Source: an uncultured SAR86 cluster bacterium (GTDB taxonomy: Bacteria; Pseudomonadota; Gammaproteobacteria; Magnimaribacterales; AG-339-G14). Taken from it: a DNA stretch of 64,000 nt. Below the pieces are notes generated by a model. The model searched no databases. It saw only the letters and a program-made list of their open reading frames with translations, and was not told the origin of the DNA. The position numbers were made by a program, and so were the translations under genes. Below are positions 1-8,573 of the stretch, piece by piece. Within the stretch, counting starts at the first letter, position 1; each line of letters starts with the position of its first letter. Where the stretch lies: assembly GCA_902536295.1 (NCBI GenBank), contig CACAWS010000005.1, positions 1 to 64,000 of the forward strand. Reading direction: 5' to 3'.

Positions 1-2
1 TA

Positions 3-374
3 GTTTTTTCAATCATTGGGGTAAATTATTCGATACTTTTAGGAATCATGGTTGGATTATCAGTCTTGATTCCTCTTTTTGGTGCAATTATTGTTACCGT
101 TCCAGTTGTTGCAATTGGTTTATTTCAATATGGATTTGAAACTACTTTTTTCGTTTTTCTTATCAGTTATTTAATTATTCAGGCTCTAGACGGTAATTTT
201 TTATTTCCTCTATTATTGGGACGAGAGGTAAATTTACATCCTGTTTTAATTATACTTGCCATTCTCATATTCGGAGGAATTTGGGGTTTTTGGGGTCTTC
301 TATTGGCTGTGCCTATAGCAACATTTATTCGAGCAATATTAAGAGTTTGGCCTAAAAAAGAACTAGCTAGCTAA
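3..374 (+). CDS. AI-2E family transporter / PerM-like permease, C-terminal end (partial)
   Basis: The reading frame is open from the first bases of the window, so the start lies outside it; the internal ATG at 48 is not the real start. About 123 residues are visible. They contain several hydrophobic membrane segments and the motifs GVNYSILLG and LIPLFGAI, which resemble the conserved late region of the AI-2E exporter/PerM family (usually about 350 residues), followed by a basic tail WPKKELAS. The family sits in the inner membrane and is linked to export of small molecules; the substrate cannot be told from this fragment. It converges on bcp, with a 12-nt overlap of the coding ends. Confidence 0.75.
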   Translation, partial: VFSIIGVNYSILLGIMVGLSVLIPLFGAIIVTVPVVAIGLFQYGFETTFFVFLISYLIIQALDGNFLFPLLLGREVNLHPVLIILAILIFGGIWGFWGLLLAVPIATFIRAILRVWPKKELAS

Positions 375-833
375 TTCAATAATTGATTCTAGAACCTCTT
401 GGGCGTGACCAGGAACTTTTACTTTTCTCCATTCCTTTATTAATTTTCCTTTTTCATCAATTAAAAAAGTGCTTCTTTCGATGCCTAAATATTTTTTGCC
501 ATACATACTTTTTTCTTTTATGACATCAAATAAATTACATAATAATTCATCAGGATCAGAAATTAATTCAAACGGGAAGTTAAATTTTTTTATGAAGCCT
601 TCATGAGATTTAATGCTTTCTCGAGATACTCCGTAAATTTCTGTATTTAATTTTTGGAATTTTGGGTATAGATCTCTAAAGTTTTCGCCTTCAGTAGTGC
701 ACCCAGGTGTGTTATCTTTTGGATAAAAATATATAACAACTTTTTTCCCAAGAAGGTCTCTAGAATCTAAGTCCGACTTTCCGGTTACAGATACTTTAAA
801 ATTAGGAACTTTTTTATTTAATTCTGTCTTCAT
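363..833 (-). CDS. bcp: Thiol peroxidase, Bcp/PrxQ-type peroxiredoxin
   Basis: 156 residues, the usual length for Bcp. It reduces hydrogen peroxide and organic hydroperoxides in the cytoplasm. The peroxidatic cysteine lies in NTPGCTTEGENFRD near residue 45. The resolving cysteine that many Bcp proteins carry five residues later is absent (GCTTEGEN), but a cysteine in DELLCNLF near residue 100 sits where E. coli Bcp has its third cysteine. The enzyme may therefore work as a 1-Cys type or use the distal cysteine. YFYPKDNTPGC and GIERSTFLID are family hallmarks. It is divergent from dapA, with 48 nt between the starts. Confidence 0.93.
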   Translation of the reverse strand: MKTELNKKVPNFKVSVTGKSDLDSRDLLGKKVVIYFYPKDNTPGCTTEGENFRDLYPKFQKLNTEIYGVSRESIKSHEGFIKKFNFPFELISDPDELLCNLFDVIKEKSMYGKKYLGIERSTFLIDEKGKLIKEWRKVKVPGHAQEVLESIIELAS

Positions 834-881
834 ATTTATTCTTAAATTATTAATTAAATCTATTATAAAATAAAGTAATTA

Positions 882-1772
882 ATGAAAATATCAGGCGCAA
901 TAACCGCATTAGCTACCCCAATGAAATCTGATGGAGCTTTAGATTTCTTATCTCTCGAAAATTTAATTGAATATCAAATTTCCGAAGGAATAAACGCCTT
1001 GGTTTCTGTTGGTACAACAGGAGAATCAGCGACAGTTGATGTCGATGAACACTTAGAAGTTATAAGTTGTTTCGTAAGCGTATCTAATGGAAGAATTCCT
1101 ATAATTGCTGGAACAGGAGCTAACTCTACCAAAGAAGCTATTTCACTAACTGATGAAGCAAAAAAAATAGGAGCAGATGCAGCATTGTTAGTATCTCCTT
1201 ATTACAATAAACCAACCCAAGAAGGATTATTTCTTCATTTTAACGAAATTGCAGAAAAAGTAGATCTTCCTCAAATTATTTATAATGTTCCTTCTAGAAC
1301 CGCTTCTAACATAGATATATCAACTGTTAAGAGACTTTGTTCTCACCGAAATATAATAGGAATAAAAGATGCTACAGGTGACATGAGTGTTCTTGAAGGT
1401 TTGCAAAAAGAATGCAGATCAGAAATTGATTCAGGAAGTTTTTCTCTTTTTTCTGGAGATGATGAGACTTCTTTTGATTTTATTTCAAAAGGAGGGCATG
1501 GAACTATATCTGTGACATCAAATATTCTTCCCAATTTAGTTACCAAGATGTGTGAAGCTGCAAAAAATAATTCTTCAGAGGGAAATAAAATTAGAGATTC
1601 TTTACAAAAAATTAATAAACTTTTATTTTTAGAATCTAACCCAATTCCAGTAAAATATGCTTTAAATTTAATGGGATTAATAGATGTTGGAATTAGAATG
1701 CCTTTAACCTGGCTTGATGAAAAATTTCATTCTGAAATTCAAAATGAACTTAAACTTCTAAATTTAATTTAA
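882..1772 (+). CDS. dapA: 4-hydroxy-tetrahydrodipicolinate synthase
   Basis: 296 residues, full family length. It condenses pyruvate with aspartate semialdehyde at the head of the lysine/diaminopimelate pathway, in the cytoplasm. A TIM-barrel class I aldolase is visible: GTTGESAT near residue 45, YYNKPTQEG near 107, YNVPSRT near 134, and the Schiff-base lysine in GIKDATGD near residue 162. The start follows an AT-rich -10-like TATAAA (864-869) by only 12 nt, so the leader would be very short. The stop codon abuts the bamC start with no gap. The dapA-bamC(nlpB)-purC order is typical of Gammaproteobacteria. Confidence 0.97.
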   Translation: MKISGAITALATPMKSDGALDFLSLENLIEYQISEGINALVSVGTTGESATVDVDEHLEVISCFVSVSNGRIPIIAGTGANSTKEAISLTDEAKKIGADAALLVSPYYNKPTQEGLFLHFNEIAEKVDLPQIIYNVPSRTASNIDISTVKRLCSHRNIIGIKDATGDMSVLEGLQKECRSEIDSGSFSLFSGDDETSFDFISKGGHGTISVTSNILPNLVTKMCEAAKNNSSEGNKIRDSLQKINKLLFLESNPIPVKYALNLMGLIDVGIRMPLTWLDEKFHSEIQNELKLLNLI

Positions 1773-2729
1773 ATGAAAAAAATTTTAATTTTTTTAATCT
1801 TATTATCATTTGTTTCTTGTGCGTCTGATCCAGAAAAAGCTAGATCCAATAAATATTTAAACGAAAAAAATAATGAGAGTATTGAGACAATTTTAGAAAA
1901 GGAAATTGATAATGTTGTAGATTTATATCCCATACCTAAAACTAAAATACAATCTCCAGGACAAGCATATGATTTACCTTTACCGAATCAATTTTTTTCA
2001 GCTGAAAACAAAAATGAAATTAGGTTACATTCTCTTGGTGAAATTAGATGGATTTATGTTGGATTGGAACCTAGTAAGGTTTGGCCTATTATCAAAGAGT
2101 TTGTTGAAAACGATGATTCATTAATTATAGGGACTATAGATCCTAATCGAGGTATTATTGAAACTCAAAGTTTTGATTATCTAGGAGCTCCCTCAAAATT
2201 TCAGTATAAATTAGAACGAGGTCTTCAAAGGGAAAGTTCTGAATTATTTATCTCGCAATTGATTAAAGAAAAAGACAGCTGGGTTAAAATAAAATTAGAT
2301 ACAGAATTAATTGAAAATAATTCAAAACTTTTACTAGACTATTTTAGTAATTCCGGGCCAGTTAGCGGTACCTCTTTAGTTGCATTAAATTTAAATAACG
2401 AAGATAAAGCTTTTATGTATGAAGATGAAAAAGATGGGGAGACTAAAATTAAAGTTATGATAGGTTTTCCAAGAGCTTGGGCAGCTGTGGAAAGATCTAT
2501 AAAAATTGCGGGATTAAATTTGGTTGATAAAAATAGAGATGAAGGTAAATTTTATTTATCTTGGACAGCTAATTCCTCTTTTTTTAACCGAAATGAAAAT
2601 GATAGAGTTATTCAAGTGATAATAAAAAAAATTGAGGAAAATATTTCAATAATTTCCGTTTTTATGGAAAATAAAGATTCAGAAATTTCTAAAGAAATCA
2701 TTTCACAAATAAATCAAGCGCTCACATAA
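1773..2729 (+). CDS. bamC: Outer membrane assembly lipoprotein BamC (NlpB)
   Basis: 318 residues with a lipoprotein signal peptide: MKKILIFLILLSFVSC places the acylated cysteine near residue 16. Next comes a polar, probably unstructured segment to about residue 70, then two domains compatible with the BamC helix-grip folds (about 80-200 and 215-318). Sequence similarity to E. coli BamC is low by eye. The call rests on the lipobox, length, layout and position between dapA and purC, where nlpB/bamC sits in gammaproteobacteria. BamC is an accessory subunit of the BAM complex that inserts beta-barrels into the outer membrane. The gene begins at the base after the dapA stop, so translation is probably coupled. 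Confidence 0.8.
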   Translation: MKKILIFLILLSFVSCASDPEKARSNKYLNEKNNESIETILEKEIDNVVDLYPIPKTKIQSPGQAYDLPLPNQFFSAENKNEIRLHSLGEIRWIYVGLEPSKVWPIIKEFVENDDSLIIGTIDPNRGIIETQSFDYLGAPSKFQYKLERGLQRESSELFISQLIKEKDSWVKIKLDTELIENNSKLLLDYFSNSGPVSGTSLVALNLNNEDKAFMYEDEKDGETKIKVMIGFPRAWAAVERSIKIAGLNLVDKNRDEGKFYLSWTANSSFFNRNENDRVIQVIIKKIEENISIISVFMENKDSEISKEIISQINQALT

Positions 2730-2732
2730 AAA

Positions 2733-3449
2733 ATGTTAGAAAAAAAAGAGCTACTAAAAACAGGAAAAGCAAAATCTCTTTATTTAACTGATGACCCATT
2801 GAAGTTAATAATGGAATACAAAGACGACACGTCTGCTTTTGATGGAAAAAAAATCGAACAAATAGCTGGAAAGGGAACCGTGAACAATAGGTTCAATAGT
2901 CACATAATGGATCATTTAAAAAATAACGACGTTCCAAATCATCACTTAGAAGTATCAAATCCTAATGAAAGTATTGTGATGTCATTAGATATGTTTCCTA
3001 TTGAATGTGTCGTAAGGAATTTTGCTGCAGGAAGTATTTGTAAAAGATTAGGTTTAGAAGAGGGTATGAAAATGGAACCGCCTATTTTTGAATTTTTCTA
3101 TAAAGATGACGATTTGGGCGATCCATTGATTAATGATTGCCATATTACAGCTTTTGGATGGGCCAAAGAAAATGATATTGAAATTATGAAAGATCTTACA
3201 TTAAAGACAAATTCAATTTTAGTATCATTATTTGACGCTGCTGATCTAATATTAGTTGATTTCAAAATTGAATTTGGATTATCAGATGGAAAAATTTTTC
3301 TTGGAGATGAATTTACTCCAGATGGTTGTAGGGTATGGGATAAAGAGACTAAAAAGAAGCTTGACAAAGACAGATTTAGATTAGGACTTGGAGACGTTGT
3401 CGAATCTTATCAGGAAATCGCACATAGGTTAGGAATAGACCTAACTTAA
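2733..3449 (+). CDS. purC: SAICAR synthetase (phosphoribosylaminoimidazole-succinocarboxamide synthase)
   Basis: 238 residues, matching the short bacterial PurC. It joins CAIR and aspartate with ATP in de novo purine synthesis. KGKAKSLY-like KTGKAKSLYLTDDP at the N-terminus, DDTSAFDGKK near residue 33, VVRNFAAGS near 97 and LVDFKIEFG near 173 are characteristic. The C-terminus ends YQEIAHRLGI. It follows bamC by 3 nt and is probably the last gene of dapA-bamC-purC. Its end overlaps the end of korB on the other strand by 9 nt, leaving no room for a conventional terminator. Confidence 0.97.
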   Translation: MLEKKELLKTGKAKSLYLTDDPLKLIMEYKDDTSAFDGKKIEQIAGKGTVNNRFNSHIMDHLKNNDVPNHHLEVSNPNESIVMSLDMFPIECVVRNFAAGSICKRLGLEEGMKMEPPIFEFFYKDDDLGDPLINDCHITAFGWAKENDIEIMKDLTLKTNSILVSLFDAADLILVDFKIEFGLSDGKIFLGDEFTPDGCRVWDKETKKKLDKDRFRLGLGDVVESYQEIAHRLGIDLT

Positions 3450-4493
3450 ACTTTCATTAATTATTTCTAAAGCTTTTTCTCCAGGACAAAGTTCATCTTG
3501 CTTTAGCTGATTGAGAGGTGTTTTTGTAAGGTTTAATGTTTCGTGTAAATCTTCAGAAGATTCGTCAAAATAAAGTAAACCAGTAAGTAGTTTTCCTTCC
3601 TCACTCTTTTCACGAATATAATTTAAGGAATTACCAGGATTAGTTGGATCAAATTTTGAATTTACTTTTTCTAAAGCAATTTTCGAGCCATCATGAAGAT
3701 TTACCTCAACCGAAGAACCCGATTTATATGATGTAGTAATTTCTTCTCCAAGAGGAACGAAATCGGTCTTACCAACTGCCTCATTATGATTTCTAATGTA
3801 ATCATAACTTTTCGTTGAAGAATCATGGTTATTAAAAGTTACACAGGGACTGATAATATCTAGTAAAGCAAAACCCTTATGTTGAATCGCACCTTTAATA
3901 AGAGGAATAAGTTGATCTCTATCTCCTGAAAAACTTCTTGCAACGTAACTGGCACCTAATTGGATTGCCATAGATGCTAAATCTATAGGCTTGAATAAAT
4001 TATCTTCCCCGTATTTATTTTTAGACTCTAAGTCGTTTGTAGCAGAAAATTGGCCTTTTGTGAGTCCATAGGTGCCATTGTTTTCGACAAAATAAACCAT
4101 ATTAATTTGCCTTCTTATGGCATGGATAAACTGACCAATACCAATTGATGCACTATCACCATCTCCAGAAATACCAAGATAAAGCAAATCGCCGTTAGCA
4201 CAATTTGCACCTGTAGCAACTGAAGGCATTCTTCCATGAACTGAATTAAATCCATGAGATTGATTTAAAAAATAAGCAGGTGCTTTGGAGGAACAGCCAA
4301 TACCAGAAAGTTTTGCCACTTTATAAGCTTCAATATTTAATTGGAAACATGCCTCAATTATGCAAGCACTTATTGAATCATGACCACAACCAGCACATAA
4401 AGTTGATATAGCTCCTTCATAATCTCTTCTAGTAAGTCCAAGTTTATTTTTTTCAAGTCTAGGGTGATGATTTATTGGTTTTATGTAAGACAT
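3441..4493 (-). CDS. korB: 2-oxoacid:ferredoxin oxidoreductase, beta (TPP-binding) subunit
   Basis: 350 residues, typical for the beta subunit of 2-oxoglutarate or 2-oxoacid:ferredoxin oxidoreductases. The thiamine-diphosphate site is clear: CAGCGHDS near residue 34, GIGCSSKAP near 65, HGRMPSVATG near 85, the Mg-binding GDGDSASIG near 109 and NNGTYGLTKGQ near 139. With KorA it decarboxylates a 2-oxoacid to the acyl-CoA while reducing ferredoxin. The 2-oxoglutarate assignment is an inference, supported by the absence of sucAB beside sdh/suc in this window. It is the last gene of a minus-strand operon, 2 nt after korA. Confidence 0.92.
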   Translation of the reverse strand: MSYIKPINHHPRLEKNKLGLTRRDYEGAISTLCAGCGHDSISACIIEACFQLNIEAYKVAKLSGIGCSSKAPAYFLNQSHGFNSVHGRMPSVATGANCANGDLLYLGISGDGDSASIGIGQFIHAIRRQINMVYFVENNGTYGLTKGQFSATNDLESKNKYGEDNLFKPIDLASMAIQLGASYVARSFSGDRDQLIPLIKGAIQHKGFALLDIISPCVTFNNHDSSTKSYDYIRNHNEAVGKTDFVPLGEEITTSYKSGSSVEVNLHDGSKIALEKVNSKFDPTNPGNSLNYIREKSEEGKLLTGLLYFDESSEDLHETLNLTKTPLNQLKQDELCPGEKALEIINESLS

Positions 4494-4495
4494 TA

Positions 4496-6340
4496 TTAAC
4501 GCTCTTTAATATTTTTGTGAGATTTATAATTAACTTCTCGCTCAGAAATTTTGTTTACAATGTAAGCAGCCTCGATAGGATCGCCTGTAAAGTGAACAAG
4601 AGGCCTTAAAACTTCTGCTGAAATTCCTCCTTCTGCCATAATCAATGTTCTCATTTGACTATCTCTATTCTGTTCAACAACATAAATTCGGTCATGACTT
4701 GCAATAAACTCCCAGACATCAAGATTAAAAGGAAAGGATCTGATTTGCATTAAATCAACATTAATATTTTTAGTCCTTAAAATATCTTTCGCTTCTAGAA
4801 CTGCCGGTTTAGAGCTTCCATAGAAGATAATTCCGCAGCTATCCTCACCATTTATCTCTATTAACGGTTCAGGAACAAGTTCAGAAGCAGTTCTAAATTT
4901 TCTCATAAGTCTCATCAAAGTTTCAGCATTTATATTTCCATCTTCAGTGTATCTAGCATATTCATCATGAGATGTACCTCTAGTAAAGTAAGCTCCTTTT
5001 TCAGGATGGGTTCCAGGATAAGTTCGGTAACAAATGCCATCATTATCAGAATCTAAATATCTTCCGTAAGATTCTAATTTTTCTAAATCTTCATAATCTA
5101 GCACTTTTCCTCTGTTATAAGAGATGGAATCGTCCCAATCAAATTTTTCGCAAACCCAATCATTCATTCCCATATCTAAATCGCTAACGACAAAAACGGG
5201 AGTCTGAAGTTGATCAGCTAAATCAAAAGCTTTTGCTGAAAAATCAAAACAATCTTTAGGATCTGCTGGAAAGAGTAAAACGTGTTTGGTATCTCCATGA
5301 GAAGCATAAGCACATGCTAAAACATCTGATTGTTGTGTCCTTGTTGGCATTCCTGTGGAAGGACCTCCCCGTTGAACATTGAAAATTACAAGGGGAATTT
5401 CAGCAAAATAGGCTAATCCTAAAAATTCACTCATTAATGAAATACCCGGACCACTGGTAGCGGTAAAAGCCCTGGCTCCATTCCAATTCGCTCCAATAGC
5501 CATTCCTACAGCTGCTAGTTCATCTTCAGCTTGGACACTTGCGTAAAGATTTTTTCCACTTTTCTCGTCAACTCTATATTTTTTTGCGTACTTTTCGTAA
5601 CCTTCAGCCAACGAAGTAGAAGGCGTGATAGGATACCAAGAACAAAATGTAGCCCCGCCATAAACGGCACCTAGACCTGCAGCTTCATTTCCAGAGATCA
5701 GAATCTTATTTTCTAAAAGATTTCTTCTAGATAATTTTATTCCAATTGGATAATCAAGATTGTCTAAAACATAATCTCTACCTAAATTTAAAGCTTTTAT
5801 ATTAGGCTCAATCAAAGAAGGTTTATTTGCAAATTGTTCTGAAATAATTTTTTCTAAAACCTCATATTCAATCTCCATCAAAGCAGATAAAGCTCCAACG
5901 TAGGCTATGTTTTTAAAAAGCGCTCTTTGTTTAGGATTCTTGAATGAATCAACACAAAGTTGAGTTAAAGGTATTTCGATAATATTAATATCAGATCTGT
6001 TGAAATTTCTTTTCCAAGTAGAATCATAAAGCAGATAACCTCCTTCAGAAATTTCATCTATATCTTTCGAATAACTCTGAGGGTTCATAGCGACGGCAAT
6101 ATCAACTCCTCCTCTTTGACCTAAATAACCCTTTTCGCTTACTCTTACTTCAAACCAAGTAGGTAAACCTTGAATATTTGAAGGAAAAATATTTTTTGGA
6201 CTTACAGGAATACCCATTCTAAAAATTGCTTTTGCAAACATTTGATTAGCACTAGCCGAACCAGTTCCATTGACATTTGCAAATTTAATTACAAAATCGT
6301 TGACTGATTCAATAGATTGAAAGGATTTGGGCTCAAGCAT
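4496..6340 (-). CDS. korA: 2-oxoacid:ferredoxin oxidoreductase, fused gamma-alpha subunit
   Basis: 614 residues. The N-terminal ~190 residues form the gamma (POR) domain, with GTGSASANQMFAKA near residue 26 and EKGYLGQRGGVDIAV near 75. The rest is the alpha pyrimidine-binding domain, with SWYPITPSTSLAEG near 237, QAEDELAAVGMAIGA near 270, TATSGPGISLMSEF near 293 and the RGGPSTGMPTRTQQSD loop near 325. Gamma-alpha fusion is common for the two-subunit KorAB type. The start codon shares one base with the stop of the upstream GltD-like gene (TAATG), so the three genes are translationally coupled. It acts with KorB in the cytoplasm. Confidence 0.93.
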   Translation of the reverse strand: MLEPKSFQSIESVNDFVIKFANVNGTGSASANQMFAKAIFRMGIPVSPKNIFPSNIQGLPTWFEVRVSEKGYLGQRGGVDIAVAMNPQSYSKDIDEISEGGYLLYDSTWKRNFNRSDINIIEIPLTQLCVDSFKNPKQRALFKNIAYVGALSALMEIEYEVLEKIISEQFANKPSLIEPNIKALNLGRDYVLDNLDYPIGIKLSRRNLLENKILISGNEAAGLGAVYGGATFCSWYPITPSTSLAEGYEKYAKKYRVDEKSGKNLYASVQAEDELAAVGMAIGANWNGARAFTATSGPGISLMSEFLGLAYFAEIPLVIFNVQRGGPSTGMPTRTQQSDVLACAYASHGDTKHVLLFPADPKDCFDFSAKAFDLADQLQTPVFVVSDLDMGMNDWVCEKFDWDDSISYNRGKVLDYEDLEKLESYGRYLDSDNDGICYRTYPGTHPEKGAYFTRGTSHDEYARYTEDGNINAETLMRLMRKFRTASELVPEPLIEINGEDSCGIIFYGSSKPAVLEAKDILRTKNINVDLMQIRSFPFNLDVWEFIASHDRIYVVEQNRDSQMRTLIMAEGGISAEVLRPLVHFTGDPIEAAYIVNKISEREVNYKSHKNIKER

Positions 6341-8346
6341 TAGGCAACTTCTTTTACTTTGATTTTGTTATTAAGAGTATGGCCCTCTATATATTTGTGT
6401 TTTTTCATATCCCAAGCTCCGGTAGGACATCTTTCAGCACAAAGTCCACAGTGAACACACATGTCTTCATCCTTAACCATTCTCCTCTTGGTTTTTAACT
6501 CACCTGAGACATATAGACTTTGATCTAAATTAAGAGCTGGAACTCTAAGTTTTCCTCTGATCTCTTGCTCGGTATCATTATCAATGAAATTAATACAATC
6601 AGTAGGACAAATATCTACACAAGCATCGCATTCAATACATAAATCCTCTTCAAAAACAGTTTGCATATCGCAATTTAGACATCTTTGGGCTTCTTCTAAG
6701 GCTAGTTTTTCATCAAAGCCTAGTTCTACTTCCATTTTTAAGTCATCTAAAGCTTTTGATAGATCAGCATGAGGAACTTCAAACCTTTTTGCTTGAGATA
6801 TATCGTTATCATAAGACCATTCATGTATCCCCATTTTTTGACTTACTAAATTTGTGATTGGGTCAGGTCTATTGTTTAAGTCTACATTTGAACAAAAATT
6901 ATCAATAGAAATCGCTGCTTGATGGCCATGAGATACTGCCCATATTATATTTTCAGGACCCCAGGCTGCATCACCTCCAAAAAAAACTTTAGGATGGGAA
7001 GATTGCATAGTAGTTTTATCTACGACAGGCATATCCCACTCTCCAAACTCAATTCCAATATCTTTTCTGATCCAAGGGAATGCATTATCTTGACCTATGG
7101 CGAGCAGAACGTCGTCGCATTCATATATAACTTCTTCTCCGCTTGGAACAAGTTTTGAGGAGCCATCAATGTCTTTCATAACCATTTTATCGAATTTCAT
7201 TCCGCACAGTTTTCCTTTTTCATCTAAAATAAATTCTTTAGGACTTGTGTTGTCGAGAATCGGAATACCTTCATCCATAGCCTCTTCAATTTCCCAATCT
7301 GACGCTTTCATTCTATTAAAAGGACTTCTAACCGTCACTTTCACGTCTTTTGCCCCGAGTCTGACAGCTGAGCGACAACAATCCATTGCAGTATTACCTC
7401 CGCCAATTACTAGAACTTTTTTACCGATCTCTTTGGTATGTTCAAAAGCAATACTCGTTAGCCAATCAATACCAATATGAATATTGTCTTTTGCTTCTTT
7501 TCTACCAGGAAGGTCTAAATCTTTACCTTTAGGAGCTCCAGAACCTATAAAAACCGCATCAAAATCATTTATTAAAGGCTCTAGGTCTTGAATATATGAA
7601 TTTGTTTTTAAGTCGGCTCCCATTTTTATAATCCTATAAACCTCTTCATCTAGAACAGATTCTGGAAGGCGAAAGGAGGGTATATTAGTTCTCATTAAAC
7701 CCCCAGGTTTAGAGTCTTTTTCAAAAATTGTACAATCGTATCCCAAAGGAAGCAGATCTCTTGCGACAGTTAATGAGGCTGGACCGGCCCCAATCATTGC
7801 AATCTTCTTCCCATTTTTAAGTTTAGGAGTTTCAGGAATTAAGTCCTCTATATTTCCCTTGTTATCGTAAGTAACTCTTTTAAGCCTACAAATTGCGACA
7901 GGTTTATCATGAGTTCTAGTTCTTCTGCAGGCTGGTTCGCAAGGTCTATCGCAAGTCCTTCCCAAAATTCCAGGAAAAACATTGGATTCCCAATTAAGCA
8001 TGTAAGCATCTGTATATTTTTTCTGTGCTATCAATCTGATATATTCAGGAACATTTGTGTGAGCAGGACAAGCGTACTGACAATCTACTACTTTATGAAA
8101 ATACTGAGGATCTGTTATGTCTGTCTTTTTAAGAAAATCTTTAGTAGATTTGTCTTCAACATTTAGACCAAGAAACTTTGATTTCAGGTCTGAAACAATA
8201 CTATCTCTGACTAATAAAGCTTTATCTAAATCTTTTTCACCTGTACTTTGTCTTAAATCAAAGCCAAACTGTTCTCTGAATTTTGAAGGTACAGCAACTT
8301 TTACCCACCATATGCTGTTCCTTTTGAATAAATACTTTTTATCCAT
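6340..8346 (-). CDS. GltD-like FAD/NAD(P) oxidoreductase with C-terminal 2x[4Fe-4S] ferredoxin domain and an integrase-like N-terminal domain
   Basis: 668 residues. From about residue 76 it resembles the glutamate-synthase small subunit family: cysteine clusters VDCQYACPAHTNVP (84-100) and CDRPCEPACRR (132-142), FAD-binding IGAGPASLTVARDL (185-198) and NAD(P)-binding VIGGGNTAMDCCRSA near 316. Two ferredoxin motifs close the protein: CIECDACVDICP near 583 and CVHCGLCAERCP near 632. As first gene before korAB, it likely moves electrons between KorAB ferredoxin and NAD(P). Residues 4-58 (YLFKRNSIWWVKVAVP, FREQFG, STGEKDLDKA) look instead like the N-terminal DNA-binding domain of tyrosine integrases (DUF6538-like). 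No other in-frame ATG, GTG or TTG start lies between that segment and the core, so the fusion seems real. A weak AGAAG precedes the ATG. Confidence 0.88.
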   Translation of the reverse strand: MDKKYLFKRNSIWWVKVAVPSKFREQFGFDLRQSTGEKDLDKALLVRDSIVSDLKSKFLGLNVEDKSTKDFLKKTDITDPQYFHKVVDCQYACPAHTNVPEYIRLIAQKKYTDAYMLNWESNVFPGILGRTCDRPCEPACRRTRTHDKPVAICRLKRVTYDNKGNIEDLIPETPKLKNGKKIAMIGAGPASLTVARDLLPLGYDCTIFEKDSKPGGLMRTNIPSFRLPESVLDEEVYRIIKMGADLKTNSYIQDLEPLINDFDAVFIGSGAPKGKDLDLPGRKEAKDNIHIGIDWLTSIAFEHTKEIGKKVLVIGGGNTAMDCCRSAVRLGAKDVKVTVRSPFNRMKASDWEIEEAMDEGIPILDNTSPKEFILDEKGKLCGMKFDKMVMKDIDGSSKLVPSGEEVIYECDDVLLAIGQDNAFPWIRKDIGIEFGEWDMPVVDKTTMQSSHPKVFFGGDAAWGPENIIWAVSHGHQAAISIDNFCSNVDLNNRPDPITNLVSQKMGIHEWSYDNDISQAKRFEVPHADLSKALDDLKMEVELGFDEKLALEEAQRCLNCDMQTVFEEDLCIECDACVDICPTDCINFIDNDTEQEIRGKLRVPALNLDQSLYVSGELKTKRRMVKDEDMCVHCGLCAERCPTGAWDMKKHKYIEGHTLNNKIKVKEVA

Positions 8347-8396
8347 GATCTTCTGAATTATTCGATGTGTACCTTTATTAGCAGATTTTTTTATTG

Positions 8397-8426
8397 ATTA
8401 TATACTTAAAAATCCCTTTAAATCAA
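8397..8426 (-). promoter_or_regulatory. Candidate promoter of the GltD-like/korAB operon
   Basis: Read on the minus strand, TTGATT (8426-8421) and TATAAT (8402-8397) are separated by 18 nt, a good sigma70-type match. It gives a start near 8390 and a leader of about 45 nt before the ATG at 8346. One TGTACCTT repeat (8368-8375) lies in this leader. Predicted by eye only. Confidence 0.45.
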
Positions 8427-8473
8427 CAGATTTATAGTTGACTAGAATAATTGTTTGATAATAGTTATAAAAA

Positions 8474-8502
8474 TTTACTGTACCTTAATTCAATGTTATA
8501 AT
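8474..8502 (+). promoter_or_regulatory. Candidate promoter of the isc operon
   Basis: TTTACT (8474-8479), a 17-nt spacer and a consensus TATAAT (8497-8502). Transcription would start near 8509, giving a leader of about 65 nt before iscS. A TGTACCTT repeat begins at the last base of the -35 box and runs into the spacer, and an ACCTTA/TAAGGT dyad straddles the -10, so a bound protein would compete with RNA polymerase. Confidence 0.5.
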
Positions 8503-8573
8503 AAGGTTATTATTTTAATTGTTATTAGTGTACCTTAACTTGTATTTAACATTTTAAACAACATAATAAACAC

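Larger units (their letters stand above)
8368..8536. repeat. Three direct copies of TGTACCTT in the divergent korAB/isc control region
   Basis: The 8-mer TGTACCTT occurs on the plus strand at 8368-8375, 8479-8486 and 8529-8536, and the next bases (t/a, a) also agree. The second copy begins at the last base of the -35 box of the predicted isc promoter and runs into its spacer. The third lies in the isc leader and the first in the korAB-side leader. ACCTTA (8482-8487) and TAAGGT (8502-8507) also form a dyad across the -10 box. The placement suggests operator sites for a regulator of both operons. The regulator is unknown, and no IscR-type site is recognisable. Confidence 0.45.

Noticed and set aside
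1343-1546. Antisense open frames inside dapA, and similar frames within many other genes.
   Set aside because: They lie opposite strongly conserved genes, have no recognisable domains and are expected shadows in AT-rich coding sequence.
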